64,000 nucleotides of DNA from NCBI RefSeq assembly GCF_020085105.1, contig NC_058052.1, positions 7,859,733 to 7,923,732 of the forward strand, written 5' to 3'. The notes beneath the pieces were generated by a model that saw nothing but the letters and a program-made list of their open reading frames with translations, was not told where the DNA came from and did not search any database. Made by a program: the position numbers and the translations under genes. Positions 1-12,980 of this stretch are shown piece by piece (position 1 is the first letter of the stretch; every line of letters begins with the position of its first letter). The stretch comes from Siniperca chuatsi. Its lineage: Eukaryota > Chordata > Actinopteri > Centrarchiformes > Sinipercidae.

Positions 1-2690
1 GAACTACTTGAACTGACCACCTCCTTTTTTATTTGTTTACCTTTTGAAAATTCTCTAAATTAGATCTTCAGACTTCATGATGGCCTGAATGGTGTTGAAA
101 TACAATTGGCTGGCTTTTAAATACATGTGAAATGTGTGTGGTTGGTAGCTACAGTTGTGAACATCTGCGTGCAATCAAAGTATTGATTACAGTGACTGTG
201 ATCTTCCTGTGTGTTCATGAGACTTAAACAGAACAAACACACATTAAATATTTATAACAACATACAAAAATGAACTGTAAAGGAAAATGACCCACTTTAC
301 TGTTTCAGGATCACACTAAAGATGGATGCAGCGGCCACCTCCAGGCTTCTCAGAGCACTGAAGGAACACAGTTTCAAAACAGGCTGAGTACTGTATTCCT
401 ACCATGAGTCTGCAGCCATGAGCTGATGGTGAGTGTCAGGATGTGATGCCACAGAGTGATATTCTGTGAAAACCAATATGCTACTATGATGATTCACAAG
501 ACTAGAGTCTCTGATTATGCCATGAAGCTCTTTCACAGTGCACTGAGCATGCATATTACTGATTCTCAATACAAGCTGCAAAGAGTAGAACTGGTTCTAA
601 TACTGTTTTCTCTGTACTCACCAGGTGTATAGGGAGAGTAGATGGAGACTGCTCTTCTAGGTAAGTCTGGCATCTCAAAGCCTCTGTTCTGTAATACTGT
701 TATGTGGAATGATGATTTCATAGACTAGAGTCTCTGAGAAAATCATGAAGTTGTTTTCACAGTGCACTGACCACATAATCACACCAGTGATATGGTATGT
801 TTTAACCCATTTACTGCAAGTCATGTAGACATTATATTACAGGTAGACATTGTTCAAAGCATGCTGTGTAGTTTTTACTATCTCCAACCAGCTTTTCTTT
901 TTAAATAAATTCCACATCACCATGAAAATCAATTTGGAGACACCTGAAACTTGCTTTAGTTGGTTAATCATTACATGTCTGACTGTTATTATTCTGCGGT
1001 GACACAAATATGGACCGATGGGCTTAAAGTTGGTGCTCCATACACTTAAGTGTAATTTTTATAGAATAGGCAGACATATTATTCATTGGATTACCTAACT
1101 CACAGGTGTCTCTACTAAATTACAAAAACTTTTTTCTTTTCTTTTTAACTTACCCTAGTATAATCAGACCTGCAGACAAGTTAGATATAATGTACTCTGG
1201 TTATAAGAAGTACAGCTTATTTCTGCTGCCACCTCAGTACAATGGAGGTGAATTAAGGTTTTTGAAGCATTGGTAAACTACTTTGAAGAACTAATCACCC
1301 AGTTATCTGGGACATTATTGGACAATTTTCATAGGGACTGTTTCTTTGTTTCTTAAAAGTACTTTTACCAGCAGTTTTTCAAAGCTTGAAGTGAGTGCAG
1401 TAAATAGGCTAAAACAGCCAAAGAACACTGGTGTGGTCCCTGAACCTGTCCTTGTTTTGGCATGCTGTGGTATTCATGATGTAAATTTGTCTTGTAGCTT
1501 GTCCACACATTGACAGAAAGGAGATTGGGTGACCGTTCCACAGCTGTAAGTACCAACTTCTCCAGAAGTAAAGCCCCATTAGGATGTGCAGCATGTGGCT
1601 CAGCAATGAGGTCTGGGTTTAAATCATGTGATCGCTGTCACCATTGGTCTTAGACAATCTTTGATTTCAAAAGGCTGTCTGGACAGGACTTAATTGTGGG
1701 AGGAGTCATGAGTGTGCCAAAAAAGTGGATCTGGGACTGTACTGGGCCAAAATCAAAGATAAACACGTAATATTGAATTTATCCAACCTTCTTGATGAAT
1801 CAAGACCATCCAAATGAGGCTTTTATCCCGTATTACTTGTGTCAACGAGTTTGGTCAATGATGATGCAGTTATTTGGTTCAACTGATCTTAACTGATGTC
1901 TACTCGCAGCGCACTGAGACACTCAGACAGTTGGAGTTTCTGTTGAAGAAATTGGTGATGCCAAACACTCTTGAAATCACTATTTCTATCTTGTCAGGTC
2001 AGACTGTGGCAGCCCAGGCTGGATAACATTCAGACACAAAGAAGGGACCAGGTTGGTATTTATTGGGACCGTGTAAAGAGGCTTTGGAGTTTACTTACAG
2101 GCTATAAGACTTGTTCTTTAGGATGAGTAACACTGAAGTCCAAGGTGGAAAGAAATTAACCCTGTCCTTTCACAGGTGCTTCAATTTGGGAGTTGGGACT
2201 GCTACAAGCTTCAAAGATGGTCAAGTCATCCAGGAAATGGAAGCATTCATAGCTGTCAATACATTCCCATCATCTCTTCTCCCCCCCAATAAATAAAAGG
2301 TTGACAACACAAGGACTTGAGGCTTTGTTTTTATTTCAGTGATGGCAGGTTGATTTACCATAAAATGAATCGTGACAAGCTAAATACTACTTTAGGATAT
2401 GTAATGTGTTATGCTTTGAGGTGGAAAGAAATAAGCACATTGACTCAAGAACTATACACTTTTGGGGTAGTTGAGTATTTGTTACTTTGTACTCCACTGC
2501 ACTTACCTGACAGCTTAGTTACTTTGCACATGATACATCAATTTTTAAAACATATAAAATATGATCAACAATTCCTGTAGATGAAATTAACCAGCTTTTG
2601 GAAAGTAGTTGAACTCACAACCTCAGTTGTATAATGTTGCTTTCACATAAACATCCAATGTACATAAAGTCCCTGTCAAAGTTATCTTAT
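1..2690. other. Gene-free repeat-poor flank
   Basis: No exon with recognisable protein similarity or a convincing splice pair was seen on either strand. Only short open frames occur, all under 90 codons with AT-rich codon use. The one visible structure is a degenerate direct repeat, listed separately at 486-773. Confidence 0.5.
486..773. repeat. Imperfect direct repeat, two copies about 222 bp apart
   Basis: The copies at about 486-552 and 708-773 share the core ACTAGAGTCTCTGA, then ATGAAG and CACAGTGCACTGA, with small indels between these blocks. The family is unknown. It looks like an old local duplication. Confidence 0.55.
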
Positions 2691-2699
2691 GTGCAATGA

Positions 2700-4865
2700 G
2701 ATCTCTTTCCTTTGATGCTTCGAGTACATTTTACTGATAAGACTGACAGGAGGAAGCTGGAGCGGAAACTCCAGCAGAACAACATGAGGGAGGTCTGGAG
2801 CGGCATGAAGACCATCACTGGCTTCAGACCGACTGGCAGCAGAGGAGTTGAAGGCAGCTTGGACAGGGCCAACGAACTGAATCTGTTCTTTAACAGATTC
2901 GACACACCGGCTCCTGCTCATCCCCTCTAACTCAGCTGCTGTCGGCCCTCAATCTCCTCTGAGTACTCTGCTCCCCTCCCCATCAGGCTAACGGCCCTCT
3001 CCAGACCGACGACTCCCCCCCTCCCCCACCTGTAACTTCTGCTGTGTGCCTGACTGCTGACCAGGTGAGAGGACAGCTGATGAGGCTCCACTCGAACAAG
3101 GCTGCAGGCCCCGATGGCGTTAGCCCCGGGGTGCTAAAAGCCTGTGCCCCCCAGCTTTGTGGAGTCCTTCAACACGTCTTTAACCTGAGCCTGAGTCTTC
3201 AAAGGGTCCCCATTCTGTGGAAGACATCTTGCCTCGTTCCTGTGCCGAAGACGCCACGTCCCAGTGGCTCCAAGGACTACAGACCGGTGGCACTGACCTC
3301 CCACATAATGAAGACCCTGGAGAGACTAGTGCTGGAACAGCTGCGCCCATGGTCAGACCCCTCCTGGATCCCCTTCAGTTCGCCTACCAGCCCCGACTGG
3401 GAGTTGAGGACGCCATCATCTACCTGCTTAACCGCATCCACACCCACCTGGACAGGCCGGCAAGCACGGTGAGGATCATGTTTTTTGACTTCTCCAGTGC
3501 TTTTAACACCATCCGGCCTGCCCTGCTGGGAGAGAAGCTGGCAGCGATGCAGGTGGACGCCCCCTTGTGTCCTGGATTGTGGACTACCTGACTGGCAGAC
3601 CACAGCATGTGCGGCTGCAGCACTGTGTGTCAGACAGCGTGGTCAGCAACACTGGGGCCCCTCAGGGACTGTCCTCTCTCCCTTCCTCTTCACCATCTAC
3701 ACCACAGACTTCAGCTACCACACAGAGTCCTGCCACCTTCAGAAGTTTTCTGATGACTCTGCTGTGGTGGGATGTGTCAGCGGTGGTGATGAGACGGAGT
3801 ACAGGGCTGTGGTGGGTAACTTTGTTTCATGGTGTGAGCAGAACCATCTGCAGCTCAATGCAACAAAGTCAAAGGAGCTGATTGTGGATCTACGGAGGAC
3901 CAAGGCACCGGCGACCCCGGTTTCCATCCAGGGGGTCAGTGTGGACATTGTGGAGGACTACAAGTACCTGGGAGTACACTTGGATAATAAACTGGACTGG
4001 ACCAGGAACACTCAGGCTGTTTACAGGAAGGGCCAGAGCCGCCTCTATTTTCTGAGGAGGCTGAGGTCCTTCAACATCTGCCGGACAATGCTGAAGATGT
4101 TCTATGAGTCTGTGGTGGCCAGTGCTATCCTGTATGCTGTTGCATGCTGGGGCAGCAGGTTAAAGGTAGCGGACGCAAACAGACTGAACAAACTGATCCG
4201 TAAGGCCAGTAACATTGTGGGGTGGAGCTGGACTCTCTGGCGGTGGTGTCAGAGAGGAGGATGCTGGCCAAACTACACGCCATCTTGGACAGTGTCTCCC
4301 ACCCGCTCCATGACGTGCTGGCTAAACAAAGGAGCACCTTCAGTGGAAGACTCATCCCACCAAAGAGCACCACAGAGCGCCACAGGAAGTCATTCCTGCC
4401 TGTGGCCATCAAACTATTTAACTCCTCCTCTAAGGATTAGTCTGTTTGACCCTAGGTCACTAAACTGGACATTGAGCATTACATCTTAATAATAATTGTG
4501 CAATATTCTGTTTACTACTCAAGTGCAATATTAGTTTTCCCTTGTTAGTTTTTCTTATTACTGTTACGGATATACCTCAATTACTCTCGACAGTACATGC
4601 ACCTCCGCTTTTACTATTATTTATTACATAATTAGTGACATTGTATTTATACTGTACTTCACCATCTACCAGTAAACCCACTTGGTACTCGACACTTAGT
4701 TTATCTTATACTTATACCAACATGTTACTTAATTTATTTCGGACCTGTTTATAGTTTAAATTATCGTTTTCTCCTGTGTGCACTGACGTAAAGAAGAGCT
4801 ACTGGAACAAAGAGTTTCCCTACGGGGATCAATAAAGTATTTCTGATTCTGATTCTGATTCTGAT
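2700..4865 (+). mobile_element. 5'-truncated L2/CR1-like LINE (non-LTR retrotransposon)
   Basis: This is the 3' part of a non-LTR retrotransposon. The coding remnant starts with a pre-RT stretch (EVWSGMKTITGFRP, about 2786-2830). It continues through the reverse transcriptase and the thumb region (DYKYLGVHLDNKLDW, then RLYFLRRLRSFNICR, 3957-4090) to a stop at about 4440. A short AT-rich 3'UTR follows, then GGGATCAATAAAGTATT and a tail of repeated ATTCTG ending near 4865. This tail type and the sequence style are those of fish L2/CR1-clade LINEs. The exact clade is inferred from memory of the family, not computed. The coding frame is broken by at least two frameshifts, so the copy is dead. It is GC-richer than the surrounding DNA. 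Confidence 0.85.
3044..4440 (+). pseudogene. LINE reverse transcriptase, frameshifted remnant
   Basis: The reverse-transcriptase domain is spread over three frames. Frame 1 (3044-3330) carries the fingers, with NKAAGPDGVSPGVLKAC and KDYRPVALTS. A second frame (about 3300-3590) carries the catalytic box A, FFDFSSAFNTIRPALL. A third frame (3650-4230) carries SGTVLSPFLFTIYTTDF and the catalytic box FSDD, with two Asp in the place of the usual YADD/FADD. The last part of the thumb shifts again near 4220, where HPLHDVLAKQRSTFSGRLIP and TERHRKSFLPVAIKLFN are readable to about 4430. In the intact family these segments form one ORF2 polypeptide. The shifts show it is not functional. Confidence 0.85.
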
Positions 4866-7800
4866 AAAACTTGAATACTATGTTCATGAAATGAATACAA
4901 GCGTGCATGCATATGCACTACATTTTATTATAATGTGGCTAACTATATGGGCTGATCTGCAGAAATGACTTTTCTGACTTAAGAAAAGAGGTGTCATGTA
5001 CGGTGAAGTAATACTTTGTTATTGATTTAGTCATTGAGTCACATGGAAGCTATTCAAAAAACTTCCATTAATTTCTATTAAAATATTCATGTAAAATAAT
5101 TACAAATTAGCAATCAAAATGGGTCTCACATGAGACCAATTAGTATAATTCTTTTATAATTTTCATTAATATGGATAAGTCAGCACAAAGGTATTTAAAA
5201 CATTGATTTTGTGTCATTTAACCAGTAATTTATTGATGGTCCCTCCATCGAACTCCAGCAGTTAAGAGTAGCTCAAACTCACCACTGCAAGAATTGTCTG
5301 TCTGTTGTTGTGCTAGATGACGCTAACAATCGCCACAGCATCCACTGTTGCTGTGTGGGGGCGCACAACTGATGATACTGGCCCGCTGCTTCCATCCCAG
5401 AAGTCAGAATTGCGTCTCGGCTCTGATGTAATCCGAATCCGCATATGACACTTAAATTCCGATTCGGCAGTTTAGTAAGTCCACGAAACCAGTACGATTT
5501 GAGTCCCTCTGACCTTTATTAAGTGTATTTTATCTATTGGGCCATTTTTGAAAAGCTTTTTATCAATTTTTCAAAAAAATGTATCAATTGAAGTGTCCCC
5601 TTTAATAAAGTGTAAAAACAAACCAAAAAAACACATCAATTTTATCTTTATATCAAAATTATCTTGTTTTTTCAGATGACACCACCTATTTTGTCATGTC
5701 CCTCATGGCCTTCCATAAAAGTGTACTTGGGATATGACTAATGAAATTAGAAAAAGTCCATGCATTTTGCCATTCACATAAACATCTATCTGATGATTAT
5801 TTATTAAAATCATATTTAGTTCGTACTTCAGTAACCCTTCAACCGTATTACACGAATCATTCCCCTCCCCATAAAAATAATGAACTGATCCTTATGTGAC
5901 ATGAGCAACAGGAAGTGACATCATAGAAGTCTTCTGAACAACATGGGGCAGAAACAGGCAATTTACCCCTTTCTTTTATACCCCTCAGTTTTATATTTTT
6001 ATATTGTGTTCGTCATGCTCAATGATTCAACCCTGTCACATGAAATAAAGACAGAAAACTATTACTTGTGAAACTATTGTGAAAATTATCTTTATTTCAA
6101 CAATATATACAATTTCTTAATCTCATGCATGCATGTGCTCTCCTGTTATTCACCACATGTAGAGCAGCGGCCATCTTGAGCAAAAAATCACAACTCCATT
6201 ACTTTTTTGATCATAACAGGGTTTTGTTTTTAACACTTTGGTCGTGAAGTTGTTTAATTATTTAAAGGTTCTATGTGTAACTTTAAGAAAACCGTTGTTA
6301 TTAATGACACCAGTGGCCATTTGCTGAACTGCAGTCAGCATCATGTCGCTCACGCGCCGCACCCCAAAAGCTTGAGTGAGCATCATCCCGAGCATCGGCC
6401 AAAACAGTGACGCGACATACGCTAGACTGAATGCTGAAATGAACACTGAATGCTGGAAAATAAAAAATCATATTTAGAATAACATTACTATCTGTAATGT
6501 TCCTATATTTTATTTTAACTGTTGGCTCCATGATACTGACTAGCCGTTTGCAAAGCAACCAACACCACAAAGCAGCCAATGCCAGAAACACAGACTTCTG
6601 CAGTGGTGTTTCATGTTACGTTTTCTATGGTAATATCAGGACATGGCTAGGTAACCCTTTTTCCCACAGCGCTCCACATTAGACAGACCGCTACAGTAAA
6701 AGTTGACGTTAGCTAGCGGTAGTGTTAGCGTAGTGTTGACCTTACATTCTTGCTGAAAACAAATCTCATAGCAGATTATAAAAAAACAGCTGAGCGCCAC
6801 ACAGCAGCAATGGCTACAGGGAGAAAGGACGACTGTATGATCATGTCAGTATTTTCAGATTTTTATACTAACGTGAGTACCATTGTTGTTGAGTTCAACG
6901 CAGCTGGTTACATGGCTAGCTAGCCACAAGTACCTGAGCAAAGTGTCTCATAATAGGGCTAACGTTAGACTGCTATATGAGATGACGCCCTCTAAACACT
7001 ATAATGAGCAGATTTGTAGTTGTAGTTCTGAAATTTAATTTCCCTTCGACATGACATTAATATATTGGGATCCCACGTCCACTCCGTTCTTAAAGAAGAG
7101 CGGCCGACGTTTCATAAGCGGACCAGTCTGGACCAGTGACTGGTCAATCAAATTGCCCTGCATAAACTCGTACTGGCCCCGAGCCATCGGTTATGTCAGA
7201 CCCTGGCCCACTTCTAAATCCCCTCTGATACACATCTTCGTTATAACGTTAAGTTGTTTGAGGGAACTATAATGTTAGGTAACTGGACCAAATCGTCACT
7301 AATGCTAATGTATGTCCTCAGTTATTTTTATCTAACCGATGACAACACATTAGTTAAGGTTTTAAGGACTATGACTGTTGGTTGTTGTTGTTTAAATATG
7401 CAGAACTGTAATTTCATGGGTTAATGTTGTTCAGACGATTAAGCTAAGATAGCTAATATGAGCTAACGTTGGTGTCTGTTTTTTCCACACTACCTGGCAG
7501 CTATACTACGTGATACCAACGTCGTTATACTATTGGCTCACAAGCCTTGTTAGAAGCAGGAATCAAACATTAGACATCTCACACAGAGATAAAAAAAAAC
7601 ATTCATTTTGGACCCGTCAACGATTAATTCACAATCAGAATTTTCTTTTTTTTTTGGAAATGTGATACTATCATCTTTCTAAAAGCTCTGTGGATGTTTA
7701 AAAAAAAATCTACGTAAAAATATTATCAATATAACCCTTAAGTTACATTACAATCCGTTCACACATTGGCAGTACAAAGTAATTAATACATGTAAATTGC

Positions 7801-10744
7801 TTCACATTCTTACATATTAAATGAATTATTATATTTGATCAACATCCTAATACCACTTGCATATGTTTAATGTAATAATGTCCACGTTAAAGTTGTGTGT
7901 GACCCCGAGTCTGAGAGAATAGTGAACCCAAACCCGATAGGCATTCTGTTTTTTATGTCTGAACCGGACCAGAGCCCGATGCAGTTAATGTAAGCTGGAG
8001 CACTAAATTTGTATTACCCTGTCACGCAATTATTGTTACCATGGTTACAGCTTACCTGTTTACCCTGATTACACTTGTGGGCAGTGCACCTTGCAAATTA
8101 CCCTCAAAAGGCATTGTTTAAAATATATAGTATATAGTTAACACACTATGTTATGTACTACGTACACAACAGCAGTTATAGATATTTCAAGTATGCTATC
8201 CCAGCCGAGGTGACCGAACCTGATCCAAACCCAAATATAATTTCCGAATTTTTGTCCGAACCCAGCATCAGGCTCGGGTATCCACCCTCTAGTGCGTGTG
8301 TTTGTACATGTGCATGCTTGCGTGTATGTGTGCGAGCATGCGTGCTATGAATATAATGTAAAAAATATATTTCAAGGAAATAGGTACAGTTAAAAAGAAA
8401 ATGTTTAATTTAAAGAGAGGATGTCTTTGTTTGAAAGTAATGGCATTTGTGTACATTTTACCTTTGTTTTCTTAAAAGGTTATCAACCTGACTAAACTCT
8501 GAAGTGCTCATATTACTTTTACTAAAAACAAAACTGGACTGTAACAAACTTGACATGCACTTTGGAATAATATCAACCTTGTTAAGAAACCAACCAGACA
8601 ACATTTTGGTTTTTTATACCTATGATAGCTTATTAATCTGGATATGAAAATGTATCTGCTGGTATCCTGATTATTAATTTTTGTATAAACCCGAAGCATT
8701 TGATGTACACATTACATTTCCTTATTTTTTGTGAACCCCCAACCTTAAAGTTCAAACTACGTTTATGTAACATGCTCATAAGTGCTGATGTTTAGCAGGT
8801 ATGATGTTTATCATGTTCACCATTTTAATTTAGTGTGTTAACATGCTAGCATTTGCTAGTTATTACTAAACACAAAGTATAGCTGAGGCTATAAACCAAA
8901 ATATTAAACAAATTAAAATGCTGACCTGAAGAACAAGTAGATTATTTCTGAATGCAGTATTTCCCCAATTGTCAGTCACAGGTTGTCATCACTTGGTGCT
9001 GTATGCACTTTAATGTTAAGCACGCTGAGTTTACCTGTAATAAAATGTGCAACATAAATACAATTGTCTTGCCTATAAAAGCATCATGTACTATACATAC
9101 ACATCTGAATGCACCTATACGGAAGATACATAATTAGTTGATAATCAATCACATTCAAATCATTGAAGCTCCATCTATTACAATACATTTTTATTTTGGG
9201 TTACCTGATGCTGCAACCCTCATTTGGACAAAATGTAAGCATTTCAATTTTACACCAGATGGTGCCATTTAACCTAACCCATCTATCCATCCATTTTTTA
9301 TACCGTCTTATCCTTCGGGAGGACATATACTATATTAAACATATACTACATTTAAAAAAAGAATTCCCTGACTCACAAATTAACCTAACCTACATGTCTT
9401 TGGACTGTGGGAGGAAAAGATAACAGGAAATTGTTCACATAAAAAAAATCTAAGATGTTATGAAATGCACCAGTCCTTTAACATCTTTTTTAAACAGTTG
9501 CTCTCGACTACATGAGTACTTATAATGTAATTCCCTAAGCTGCGATGCTAACAAATAATATAACTGCGGGGAAAAAATATAGGCAAATAAATACTAAATA
9601 CTCACTGTGATGGAAAATCTACCTCTAATAGGTTTTAAGTCTTGGGTGTCTTCGAAATACTAAATGAACTAAAATTAAATAATTAAGTATGCTGTTACCA
9701 GCAGACTTTTTAAAAGTATACTCAAGCAATACGTCTTCTCTGCATCACCTGAATGTATAGATCATAACATTACTGGTCCGACCTACTGTTGAATGAAAAT
9801 TTATCACAAATGTAAATCAACATTACCTCTTCCATTCACTGTAATCCAGTATTATTTTAAAGCAAACTAATGAAAAGGGGGGAAAACGGTAAAGGCTATT
9901 GTTTGTGGTTCACATTTGATTAAAAGAAGAATTAAGAATTAAAGGTACTGTATGTAGTTTTTGACATGTAATATTCACTTTTTATTGCCAATGTGTGAAT
10001 GGGTTGTAACTACACTTAAAAAATGAAACCTTCCCCGACTTTCTCGGTTGCCTATAACAGCCTGTGGACTGATTTCTATGTGAAGGACTCGGGTCAGTTT
10101 TTCCGCTTGTGGAGCTCCTCAACTCTGAAAACGTTGGAGCAAATTTTCAATTCAACATCAATTTTCTGCCAACTGCCAATATTTGAAATCTACAGTTGAT
10201 TTCTCGCCTCAAACATTCTCAGAAATAGCATACAAAAATTGTTTAAAAAAAACTTTCTGTTGTTGGCCTCTTTCTCTGCTGCTTTCAGCTCCTCGCTTCA
10301 ATACCGAAAGGAATGCTGGGATATTTGTGCTGTCAAGTTCATACAAGTTACCAACTGATGCGTCCTTGGTAAATGGCCGTGTCAAGAACACTTTTGGGAA
10401 TTTTAACTGACACAAGAACACAGACAAGACAAGAATGCAGATTGAGAAAGGCCAACAGAGTCAAACACAAAGTCAAATCAAAGCTAAAATTACTGCAAAG
10501 CATGTGAAATATATTGTGATACTGTGGATTTAGGAGGCTAACGTTAGCTTGCTTGCTAACGCATACGAATTGCCTCCTACTAACGTAGCAAAATACTGTC
10601 TTGGGTGGACAACGTCAGCTAATTCATCCAGACTCCCGGGGCCGATCTGGTTGGTAAATTAGTTGGCTTTCCGTTTGCAGGTTACTTTGTCTGCTGGCGT
10701 TGCAGGGTGGCCGGATACATGCAGCGTGGCTGGGTTGTAGCTGG
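4866..10744. other. Gene-free region with degraded fish repeats
   Basis: No supported exon was found on either strand. The AT-rich DNA carries old interspersed-repeat fragments. One starts near 6265 with AAGGTTCTATGTGTAACTTT, a widespread fish element. Another lies around 7895-8295, and a third shows the ACATGTCTTTGGACTGTGGG motif at 9391-9410. A perfect 7-bp-arm hairpin (GGTCTCA / TGAGACC) sits at 5122-5137. The open frames here are short and lack family resemblance. Confidence 0.5.
8762..8905. repeat. Fragment of the 'GCTAACATGCTAA' fish repeat family
   Basis: The stretch contains GATGTTTAGCAGGTATGATG, GTTCACCATTTTAATTTAG and GTGTTAACATGCTAGCATTT. The same ordered blocks occur at 17160-17280 and 56610-56700 in this window. 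It is a short, diverged fragment of a high-copy teleost repeat. I cannot name the family with confidence. Confidence 0.7.
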
Positions 10745-11788
10745 CTATGGAATGCCATTTTAGTCAATATTAATTAAGTAAATAAATACATAAATATGCC
10801 TATGAAATAAATAGATAAGATAATAATAGATAAGTCAGTATAGTTCAATAAATAAATAAATAGGTTTTTATTCAAACAAGGATGTGTTTCAAAGGACTAC
10901 TTTTATTTATTTTCATTGGACTTTTATTTCATAATGCCACATTTCTTTATGTAATAATGGTGTACTAAGCAACACACACAGTGCTTGGAAGGGTGCGTAT
11001 GATTTATTGTTCCCGTACTTTCGTTTACATGGCCAAATCACACTCTTTATTGATGTCATTTGCACCGGCCACGCCTGTGCAACAGTTCAACTGTTGTCTA
11101 TGATTACTTTTTTAACCTTTATTTATTCGGGGAAGAGCAGTGCTCTCTTTTGCAGGAACACCCTGGAAGCTGCCCAGTAGCCTACAACCACAGTCTGATC
11201 TGCTGGCCACTGAGCAGCTCCACTGCTCGGTTGGGGTTAAGGGCCTTGCTCAAAGGCACTTAGTGGTGGTAATGAGGGAGGAGCAAGCGCTGCTTTTTAA
11301 AAATAATTTAGTTGTAATTTTCTTCTAATTTAAAACAAAACAAATTGTTATGATTTTGAAAGTTTTGTCAACATTCACAAATTATTCTGTAGCACTTACA
11401 CCATTTAAATAAATAATTTGCTATGCATGATGTCAGGTGTTTCTAATTTCTTTCTACACCATACAGGCGTTAAATGAAGCATGAAGCATGAAGCTGGGGG
11501 CGGGAGGAGAACAGTATGAAGCGATGAAGGTTGGGGTAGTAGTACTGGCAAGAACTTCAATCTACTTTCACCCCTGCATGAAATAAATAAATGTGGAAAT
11601 ACGAAATAAAAGTCCCTGAAATAAATAAAATTAGTCCTCTGAAAAATGTCCTTTTTAAAATAAAAACCTATTTATTTATGTATTGAACTATATTTATATA
11701 TTTATATTTACATTAATTTATGTATTTCATAGCCATATTTATTTATTTTATGTTTTTATTTATTATTGAATAAAATGGCATTCCATAG
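10745..11788. mobile_element. Non-autonomous DNA transposon with long terminal inverted repeats
   Basis: The ends are inverted copies: CTATGGAATGCCATTTTA at 10745-10762 and its complement TAAAATGGCATTCCATAG at 11771-11788. The inversion extends inward for about 200 bp on each side (roughly 10745-10945 and 11580-11788), through AT-rich AAATAAATA tracts, ATAGGTTTTTATT and GGACTTTTATTTC. The 8 bases outside each end (GTAGCTGG and ATGGCTGG) match at 6 of 8, a possible decayed 8-bp target duplication. No transposase frame exists inside. The centre (about 11140-11290) carries another common fish repeat segment, GGGCCTTGCTCAAAGGCAC. Confidence 0.75.
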
Positions 11789-12424
11789 ATGGCTGGCTAA
11801 TCTTAGTTTGCTTGCTTGCTAACGTTATCGCTAGCAAAATACTATCTGAGTGGATATGTTATTTGGCTAGCCTGGCAAATTACTTAACCAGCTAACGTGA
11901 CCCATGATACTAACTTATGTATTAAGACAAACAGTGTTGATTTTAGCCAACAATAAATGATGTAACGGTACAAAGCAAAGGTGTTTAACGATTGCTTTTA
12001 TCAAAAACAAGAACGATGCATTGTCGGCCCACTCTAATTATGCACCAGCTCACCAGTTTTGCAGCTAAAGCCGTAAGACAGTAGTCAATATAGGGATAAG
12101 ATAAGCAGGGTTTGGGTTTGGCTAGCTATTTAGCTATATCGGGTGCCTTTTGTTGAAACATGTTCAACTTTTCATAAAGTCGATGCGCTCGTCAGTGTCA
12201 CTTTTTGTGAACCGACCAATCACAGCCTGGATGAAAATGAACTTTGGAAAAATAGATGTAAAATCGAACAAGGGGAACGTGTTGCTCTTAGGAGTAGGCT
12301 AGCTAAAAGGAGCCCATATTGGCACAATGGCACTGGCATCCTGGCTCTGGCTAAAACTACATCTGTCCACTGCAGATGCACTATCCACAACCTGGATGAG
12401 TAGCTAGTGTAAATTTGTGTATTA

Positions 12425-12580
12425 GTATAATATTATATAATTAAATAAGAAGTATAATGTTAATATAATAGTTTAATGTCAGTATATTATTAGTATATTA
12501 ATTACATAATGTTAGTATATTCATTATATTTTATATAATAGTATACTATAGGCCTATAGCCTACCTCTAGTATAATATTA
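12425..12580. repeat. AT-rich degenerate tandem repeat
   Basis: The sequence is built from repeated TAATATTA and TTAGTATATTA-like blocks with almost no G or C. It looks like slippage-expanded low-complexity DNA. No gene content was seen. Confidence 0.6.
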
Positions 12581-12894
12581 ATTCAAGTTGGACAATACAG
12601 CAGTTTAAGAAATACACAACAAACATTTATAATTTTGTAGGTTTTGTTCCTTCATTAAATCCTTGTGCAAGAAAAATGGTCTGCAATGGTGGTTAGTCTC
12701 TAATTTGTTAATGCTAAGTACCAACTTGTCAATAATCATAACCATTCAAGCACATACGGAGCAGAGCATTTTTTCTGGTCTCTCAGTGCATACTAGATTT
12801 CTCTTGTCTTGTTTAATGTCTTGTTAGCAGTCCATCATTTAGGGAAACTTGTTTACATCTTATTCAGTCATATGAGAAGATGGATATCACTTTT

Positions 12895-12980
12895 ATCTCT
12901 ATGTCCAGTACAGAGTTGGTCTGGGCTATGTTTAGCTGAGCTAAGCATAAAGTCTGGAAGCAGGAGGAAATCAAATGGAC
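12895..12980 (-). repeat. Fragment of the long-TIR fish MITE family seen at 49758
   Basis: Read on the minus strand, this contains CTTCCAGACTTTATGCTTAGC followed by TCAGCTAAACATAGCCC. That matches the body of the element at 49758-50072 (TTTCCAGTCTTAATGCTAAG). Only the inner part of the family is present. Confidence 0.6.

Noticed and set aside
3277-3603. Minus-strand frames of about 100 codons opposite the LINE
   Set aside because: They mirror the reverse transcriptase coding sequence and have no own similarity.
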